From assembly GCA_050951365.1 (NCBI GenBank), contig JBMNIX010000001.1, positions 135,427-199,426 on the forward strand: a DNA stretch of 64,000 nucleotides, in the 5' to 3' direction. The notes below the pieces were generated by a model that saw only the letters and a list, made by a program, of their open reading frames with translations, was not told the DNA's origin and did no database searches. Below are positions 59,248-64,000 of this stretch, piece by piece. This DNA is from JAAYHG01 sp012735455 (lineage in GTDB: Bacteria; Bacillota; DTU030; DUMP01). Positions within the stretch are counted from its first letter, which is position 1. Each line of letters begins with the position of its first letter. A program made the position numbers and the translations under genes.

Positions 59248-61184
59248 TCAAACGGCTTGTGCTTCTATCCTACCGTCCAGCAGCGTCTCTAGATAGGCCC
59301 GCAGACCTTCCACCTTCGTAAAAAAGCGGTAACCGGCCTGGTTTAGAGCGTTGATCTGGTCCTGATCTGCTTGTAAGACAAGAGCTACCGGTTGACTATA
59401 ACCCTCCTGCACGCCGGCAGGCCAAGCCAAATCTACCACAGTAAGAATCTCCCGGTTGGACTGCCCACTTCAAAATCAACCTCGGGCTGTGGTAAGCCGT
59501 ATGACTTCACCCACTCCAGCAAGGCCTGAATCTCCTGGTCTACGGAGGGCACGGACGCAGCCGCTGCAGGAAGGGACGTTGAGTAATCTACCGCCACTGG
59601 AGCCGTAACGGCTCCGCTCAAGAGCTCATCGAGGAAATGGTTGGCTGCCGCGGCCAGCAAGCGCCGCCGCTCGGCCAGAAACTCGCGGTAGTTTTCTAGT
59701 TTCCACAGGGCCGGATCTTGGGGCACCCACTGAGAAGCCAACGCCCCGGGGTACCTGGCCTCTACTTCCCCCAAGTACACTTCGGGATTACTATTGCTGA
59801 TGGCCAGGTTCGCTTCTTGGGTCAAGAAGCAGAAGTTGGCAATGGCATTTACCTCCGCCTTCTGGTAACCATGGTCGTAAAGGAGGGCCCGAGGGAAGAT
59901 GTGATGCATCTGCAGGGCGCTCAGCTTGCCCAGCATGTTGGCCGAAAGAGGCACACCGCTGCTCCAGTCCAGAGCACCGCATACCCTGGTCAACAGGTAG
60001 AGCATGGGATAAAACCTGGCTCCCCGGCTCCAACCGGCAAAATCCTCTGGGCGTATTACCAGGCTGCCCCGGGAGAGCCGCAGCTGCTCGATCAACCGGT
60101 CTAGGGCCCCATCTATCGGCTCCAGTACCCTCAGGTCCTGGTTCAAGACACTTTCGGTGGAACCTGCGAACCGGCCCCAAAGAAAGCTGTGTACATACCA
60201 GTACAATAGGCGGTCCCTTTCTCGGGCGTCCCGGAGCTTGCGCCGCGAAGGACTAGGTACCTGGTCATTACTGGGAAAGCATACCGGCCGCCCAGGACTC
60301 GGTCGTGGTCCAAGCCCAGACGGCCCGAAATCATGTTCAGCAGGTAATTAACAGCATTCTGCGCCTTAGAAAGCCCAGCTTGAAACTCATTCGCATCCAC
60401 ACCCTTCAAGGCGTCAAACAGAGCCTCACCAGTGAGGATCGTGTTAACATTGCGCAGCAGCCAGTCCAGCTTGAAGTGAAAACCGGCCTGTTCCCACTTG
60501 GCGAGCACGTCTTTCATGGTCCGCCTGGCCTCGGGCCATTCGGCACAGATTTTTGCCAAAGCCAAATCGCCTGTGGAAAGCTTAGTGCCACCGCTGTTGA
60601 CGCGGTTGAAGATGTCCACCACAACATCAACTGTTTTATCTTCACCCGTCACTTCTTCCACGTGCAGGTCGATATCCTTGATCCCTTCTATAGCAGTGAT
60701 GCGTTGAATATACGTATCCATCCCGGCCGCCAGCTTCGGGATCGCGTACAGCCGCCGATAAACTTACCCACACCGGTTTGCATCAATTCCGTTACATTAA
60801 CCCAGAGGGGGTTTCCCTTCATTTTTGATGGCATGTAGAACTCGAAGATCTCATCCTGCAGGTGAAAATAGAGACCTGTAAAAGCCTGGGTGTTGCCATC
60901 GAAAAACTGGGGTGGCTTACCCCGAATGATCCCGTACAGGGAAGTAATCCGCTGCTGGCCGTCTAGTAAAAGTTTGACCACCCCTGGAGCCAGGGTATTA
61001 GCACCCCTGGCTGCGGCGCTTTCCGACTTGGTTACCCACACCAAGAGGCTGCCGATGGGATACCGGCGGTAAAGGGACTGCATCAGGCTACGGACCTGGT
61101 CGCGGCTCCATACATACCCCGTTGGAACTCAGGCAGGGCCATACTCCCTAGGTCGATCAGGTCAAGGATGGTAGCAATTTTCAT
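59248..61184 (-). pseudogene. GmrSD-like DUF262/HNH (DUF1524) protein gene with four frameshifts
   Basis: Joined across four breaks the protein is about 645 aa. Start ATG 61184 (MKIATILDLIDLGSMALPEF) behind AGGAG. The DUF262 part has KLLLDGQQRITSLYGIIRG and VDIFNRVNSGGTKLSTGDLALAKI; the DUF1524-like HNH part has LSALQMHHIFPRALLYD; the end is EGLRAYLETLLDGRIEAQAV. Frame changes are at about 61100 (GGGG before TATGTATGG), 60765, 60230 (GGCGCAAG) and 59460 (GTGGGCAG); adding one base at each restores continuous, family-like protein. No in-frame nonsense codon is seen. GmrSD-type proteins are type IV restriction or nuclease-linked defence proteins. Either newly inactive or sequence errors. Confidence 0.8.
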
Positions 61185-61339
61185 GGGCTTCATCTCCTCT
61201 CGAAGCACAGGGCCAGTTTCACCGCAAGTCGAACAGGAACCGCACAATACGGCACTCTCACGCACCTTTGTGCACACCGCCGCTGCCGCCTTGCAGGGAT
61301 CCTAGGGGAACCACAGATGGCTTGGAGCCATCCGCAGGT

Positions 61340-62105
61340 CTAGCTGGTCTGCAGTATCCGGTTACAGGTGGAGATCACGCTATTCGATGGGGCTGGTTGA
61401 ATAGCATTCTTCACAGTGGTTGCTTCTGTACCGCCCCGCAGATCCCAATAAGTATATACGGTCACGTCCCGTACTGGTAGGGGACGGATACTCAGCTGCT
61501 CACTGAGGGTGCGAAAAACCCCTACTTCGCCCTGCATATTGTTAGGGGGGCCAAAAGTTAAGAAGACTAGTTCATGTTGGGCTGGGTTCCAGAGCAACGG
61601 ACTGCTTACAGCAAGATTCCTCTTGTGGCCCAACCGCAGTAATCCCGGGGATATTTCTATCTCGTAGGGCAGATAATGCAGCGAACCTAAGGGATTCTTA
61701 AACTTGCGTGACGCTATATCCTCAATGTGCCCCAGAAAGCTCAGCACCAGTTGATTCGCATGCTGGTTCGCCCGATAGTCGGAGACAGGTGCCATGGTAC
61801 CCTTTGCATAAGCCTCTTTAAGTACCTTTAAGCAGTCACGGACCGCCATGCCAAAGGCCAAGCGTTGCCGGTCTATTCTAGCCCGGCTATAGCCAAAGTG
61901 TGCCTGGTAGAATTTGTACAGAGAATTAAGCCGCACTGCTCTGTGCACCTCCTCGTTAAAAAAGGAAGCCCGCTCGGCGTTCCTGGTGCTCAAAACCTCC
62001 ACAAGTACTTCTGCCAGCCTCTCACCCAACACTTTGGAGCTGAAGTATCGCTCTGCACACAGACAACCATTGGCCCCAAATTGCTGCCTTTGGGTTACTG
62101 AACAC
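61340..62105 (-). CDS. Unrecognised protein encoded directly after the PglA-like gene, with a probable frameshift
   Basis: The long frame from 62032 gives 230 aa with no start signal and stays open upstream with coding-like sequence (GCLCAERYFSSKVLGERLAE). One base after the glycosyltransferase stop there is a GTG (62105) reading MFSNPKAAIWG in another frame; removing one base near 62072-62077 (GGCCAATGG to GGCAATGG) joins them into about 255 aa starting MFSNPKAAIWGNGCLCAERY. The protein is soluble, with a cysteine pair CLC near the N-terminus, a helical middle, and LVFLTFGPPNNMQGEVGVF and VTVYTYWDL toward the end. No known family recognised. The same glycosyltransferase-ORF junction occurs in the 56.5-kb copy. 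Confidence 0.6.
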
Positions 62106-62325
62106 CTTAGTTGTGGTAGAATCCCATGGCTTGCATGATGGTCTCATTTACCTTTCGCACATCATATTTCTCTTCGGCTATTTTGCGGCTGTTCATCCCA
62201 AAGTCTCGTATAAGCTCCGGCTTAAGGATGAATCTTTCCATAGCCTTTTCTAAAGCAGTGGCATCCTTAACTGGAACTAGAAAACCGTTTACCCCCTCTC
62301 GTACCGTTTCTCTACAGCCCGGCGC
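62018..62325. repeat. Diverged duplicate of 56523-56827 (copy B)
   Basis: The counterpart of copy A; it spans the first codons of the unrecognised ORF and the last 72 codons of the intact PglA-like glycosyltransferase gene. Similarity stops within coding sequence on both sides, so the copies look like the ends of an older, longer duplication. Confidence 0.8.
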
Positions 62326-63231
62326 ATCTGTAGTGATTATCGGACGACCAATACTCATGGCTTCCAGTACTGATCGAGGTGTTCCTTCGCGGTAAGACGG
62401 CAAAACGTACACGCTGGAATTAGCCAAGTGAGGTCTAACATCTGTAGTTGCGCCCAAATACTTGATTACGCCTTCTGCTTCCCATTGTTCAATGTCTTTG
62501 CGACCAATAGCTTCGGGGTTGCTGTCAAAGGGACCGAGTAACTTGAAAGAGACCCGCGGGTACCGCTTTCTTAGATTCCGGGCGGCTTCTACATACTCAC
62601 CTATACCCTTGCTCCAGATCAGCCTGGCCATGAGCAGGAAAGACAAGGAGTCGGTAGGCGCAGGACTATATGCGAAGTGAGATACATCTACTCCGGAGCC
62701 GTTGATAATCACCTGTTTCTGCTTTGGAGATACCAGATTTAAGTCCTTGAACAGGTTCAGATCGTCTGGATTCTGGAAAAACACTACCTTGTTCTTACTG
62801 AGCGCTGCTTTGTATAGGGGATACACTAATCTGAAAAGAATTCTTTGCTTGGCGCCTGTGCCGGTAAATACATAGCCCAAACCGGTAATTATGGAATATA
62901 TGTTTGGCACGCCGGCCAACCATGCCGCCAATGAACCGTAGATCACGGGCTTAATTGCATAGGAGAGCACAGCATCTGGCTTTATCTCCCGCAGCACCCT
63001 TGCCAGCGACAATATAGTAACAGTATCTCTTACCGGATTCGTTCCCGTCCGCTGCAGGGGTATTTGCCTATACTTAGCGCCAAGAGCTGCCAGCCTAGAC
63101 TCAAAACCTTCTTCCGGACCCAGAGCCGTTACCTGGTACCCGGCCGCCGTTAGGGATTTAATAAGTTCGCCTCTAAAGTTAACCAGCGACGGGGCGTAGT
63201 GCGAAACGATAGTTATTCTTCTAGTCAACAT
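62107..63231 (-). CDS. GT4 family glycosyltransferase, PglA-like
   Basis: A 374-aa GT-B glycosyltransferase. N-terminal domain: VSHYAPSLVNFRGELIKSL, then VLSYAIKPVIYGSLAAWLAG and ITGLGYVFTG; C-terminal domain with NGSGVDVSHFAY, LLMARLIWSKGIGEYVEAAR, and the donor-binding YREGTPRSVLEAMSIGRPII (glutamates of the EX7E motif). It most resembles GalNAc transferases such as PglA acting on undecaprenyl-linked sugars. ATG start. Upstream on the same strand is a nucleotide-sugar dehydrogenase (22 nt away), downstream the unrecognised ORF. Confidence 0.9.
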   Translation of the reverse strand: MLTRRITIVSHYAPSLVNFRGELIKSLTAAGYQVTALGPEEGFESRLAALGAKYRQIPLQRTGTNPVRDTVTILSLARVLREIKPDAVLSYAIKPVIYGSLAAWLAGVPNIYSIITGLGYVFTGTGAKQRILFRLVYPLYKAALSKNKVVFFQNPDDLNLFKDLNLVSPKQKQVIINGSGVDVSHFAYSPAPTDSLSFLLMARLIWSKGIGEYVEAARNLRKRYPRVSFKLLGPFDSNPEAIGRKDIEQWEAEGVIKYLGATTDVRPHLANSSVYVLPSYREGTPRSVLEAMSIGRPIITTDAPGCRETVREGVNGFLVPVKDATALEKAMERFILKPELIRDFGMNSRKIAEEKYDVRKVNETIMQAMGFYHN

Positions 63232-63253
63232 GAACTAACTCTTTGGCCGCTGG

Positions 63254-64000
63254 CTACAATCGCCACAGGGTTACATTCGCAGGGCATTCGTCTTTAGCTA
63301 GCACGCTTTTGACGTCTACTACCACCCCGCCCCCGTCCTGAAGCAGTCTACCAACCAAGCCCCAGCCTTGACGGTAATAAGCCAGGTGTGGTACGGCCAG
63401 CACCACCGCGGCCGCCGGCTGAAGCTCAGTTTCAGGTACCAATTTGAGCCCGTATTCCTTCTGCACTTGACCGGGATCCGCCATTACATCGGCAACCTGT
63501 AGCTTAACGCCGAAATTTTTTAATTCGGAGATTATATCTACCACACGAGAGTTGCGGATGTCGGAAACGTTCTCCTTAAAGGTAATCCCCAAGACTGTTA
63601 CCAGTGAACCCTGAATTGGAATACCCCTCAGGATCATTTGTTTAATTAATGAGGTAGCGATATAACTGCCCATATTATCGTTTATGCGGCGGCCAGCCAG
63701 GATCACCTCTGGGTGGTAGCCCACGCTCTGGGCTTTGTAGGTGAGATAGTACGGATCAACGCCGATGCAGTGCCCGCCTACCAGACCAGGGGTAAAGGGC
63801 AGGAAGTTCCACTTAGTAGCCGCGGCGGTCAGAACCTCGCGTGTGTCCAACCCCAGCCTATTAAAGATGATCGCCAGCTCATTCATTAAGGCAATGTTTA
63901 GGTCTCGCTGGGTGTTCTCGATGACTTTGGCCGCTTCTGCCACCCGGATGGACGAGGCTTTATACACTCCAGCCTCGACAACCTGACCATAGGTTTCGGC
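63254..64000 (-). CDS. UDP-sugar 6-dehydrogenase (TviB/WbpO-like), 5' part outside the window
   Basis: 249 residues visible; the frame is open to base 64000, so the NAD-binding N-terminal domain lies beyond the edge. Seen are the middle helix (IRVAEAAKVIENTQRDLNIALMNELAIIF), the catalytic cysteine motif TPGLVGGHCIGVDPYYLTYKA and the C-terminal domain start VLGITFKENVSDIRNSRVVD. The GHCIGVDPYYLTYKA form is typical of the UDP-N-acetylhexosamine dehydrogenases (TviB, WbpO/WbpA) rather than UDP-glucose dehydrogenase. It ends 22 nt before the PglA-like gene. Confidence 0.9.
   Translation of the reverse strand, partial: AETYGQVVEAGVYKASSIRVAEAAKVIENTQRDLNIALMNELAIIFNRLGLDTREVLTAAATKWNFLPFTPGLVGGHCIGVDPYYLTYKAQSVGYHPEVILAGRRINDNMGSYIATSLIKQMILRGIPIQGSLVTVLGITFKENVSDIRNSRVVDIISELKNFGVKLQVADVMADPGQVQKEYGLKLVPETELQPAAAVVLAVPHLAYYRQGWGLVGRLLQDGGGVVVDVKSVLAKDECPANVTLWRL

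Noticed and set aside
1..64000. CRISPR arrays, rRNA or tRNA genes, insertion sequences
   Set aside because: Searched by eye on both strands; no regularly spaced direct repeats, no rRNA sequence, no convincing tRNA cloverleaf and no transposase ORF with terminal inverted repeats were found.

Overview
The window reads as a chromosome segment of an anaerobic, spore-forming, Gram-positive bacterium (Bacillota, Clostridia; the gene content resembles Moorella/Desulfotomaculum-type thermophilic or sulfur-active lineages, which is inference). Support comes from the B. subtilis-like ribosomal gene order with rpsI followed by a CwlD-type spore-cortex amidase, zinc-binding S14/L24/L36/Adk, an EF-Tu with a four-cysteine insert, a selenium-metabolism cluster and a MEMO-AMMECR1/radical SAM set. 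G+C is moderate to high, Shine-Dalgarno sites are strong, and GTG and TTG starts are unusually frequent even in essential genes.

Layout. 1-4.1 kb: selenium/sulfur handling, with a LysR regulator and a cysteine desulfurase-like enzyme on the minus strand, divergent from a YedE-type transporter, a TusA-like carrier and a DUF3343 carrier. 4.1-7.05 kb: a second sulfur-relay operon (ArsR regulator, CoA-disulfide/persulfide reductase with rhodanese, TusA, DsrE-like). 7.2-10.4 kb: a small unknown protein, a DUF134 regulator, a WYL regulator and an AbrB-family membrane protein. 10.6-13.4 kb: a long FtsA-like ATPase with a repetitive C-terminus, and a CoA-type Nudix hydrolase. 13.4-19.1 kb: AmmeMemoRadiSam radical SAM enzyme, fused MEMO-AMMECR1 protein, arginase, a small EamA/SMR membrane protein, BirA and CwlD.

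19.1-50.9 kb, all minus strand: one long rpo/ribosomal supercluster in the order rpoB, rpoC, L7Ae-like, rpsL, rpsG, fusA, tuf, then rpsJ to rplO, secY, adk, map, a KOW protein, infA, rpmJ, rpsM, rpsK, rpsD, rpoA, rplQ, ecfA1, ecfA2, ecfT, truA, rplM, rpsI. The 37-aa rpmJ is included. rplF is split by a one-base frameshift. Promoters and structured leaders are visible ahead of rpoB and the L7Ae-like gene, and a structured leader precedes rpsJ; terminators follow tuf and rpsI. rplKAJL does not precede rpoB: a divergent FAD enzyme lies there.

51-64 kb: a BaiN/HI0933 flavoprotein, a pyridoxamine-phosphate-oxidase-fold protein and an MFS transporter, then a surface-polysaccharide region: epimerase, a frameshifted polyprenyl-phosphate sugar transferase, a decayed multi-membrane gene, glycosyltransferase remnants, a GmrSD-like DUF262/HNH gene broken by four one-base losses, an unrecognised ORF, a PglA-like glycosyltransferase, and a nucleotide-sugar dehydrogenase running off the right edge. 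A diverged 0.3-kb duplication links 56.5-56.8 kb with 62.0-62.3 kb and contains the glycosyltransferase/unknown-ORF junction, so this end has been rearranged and is partly decaying.
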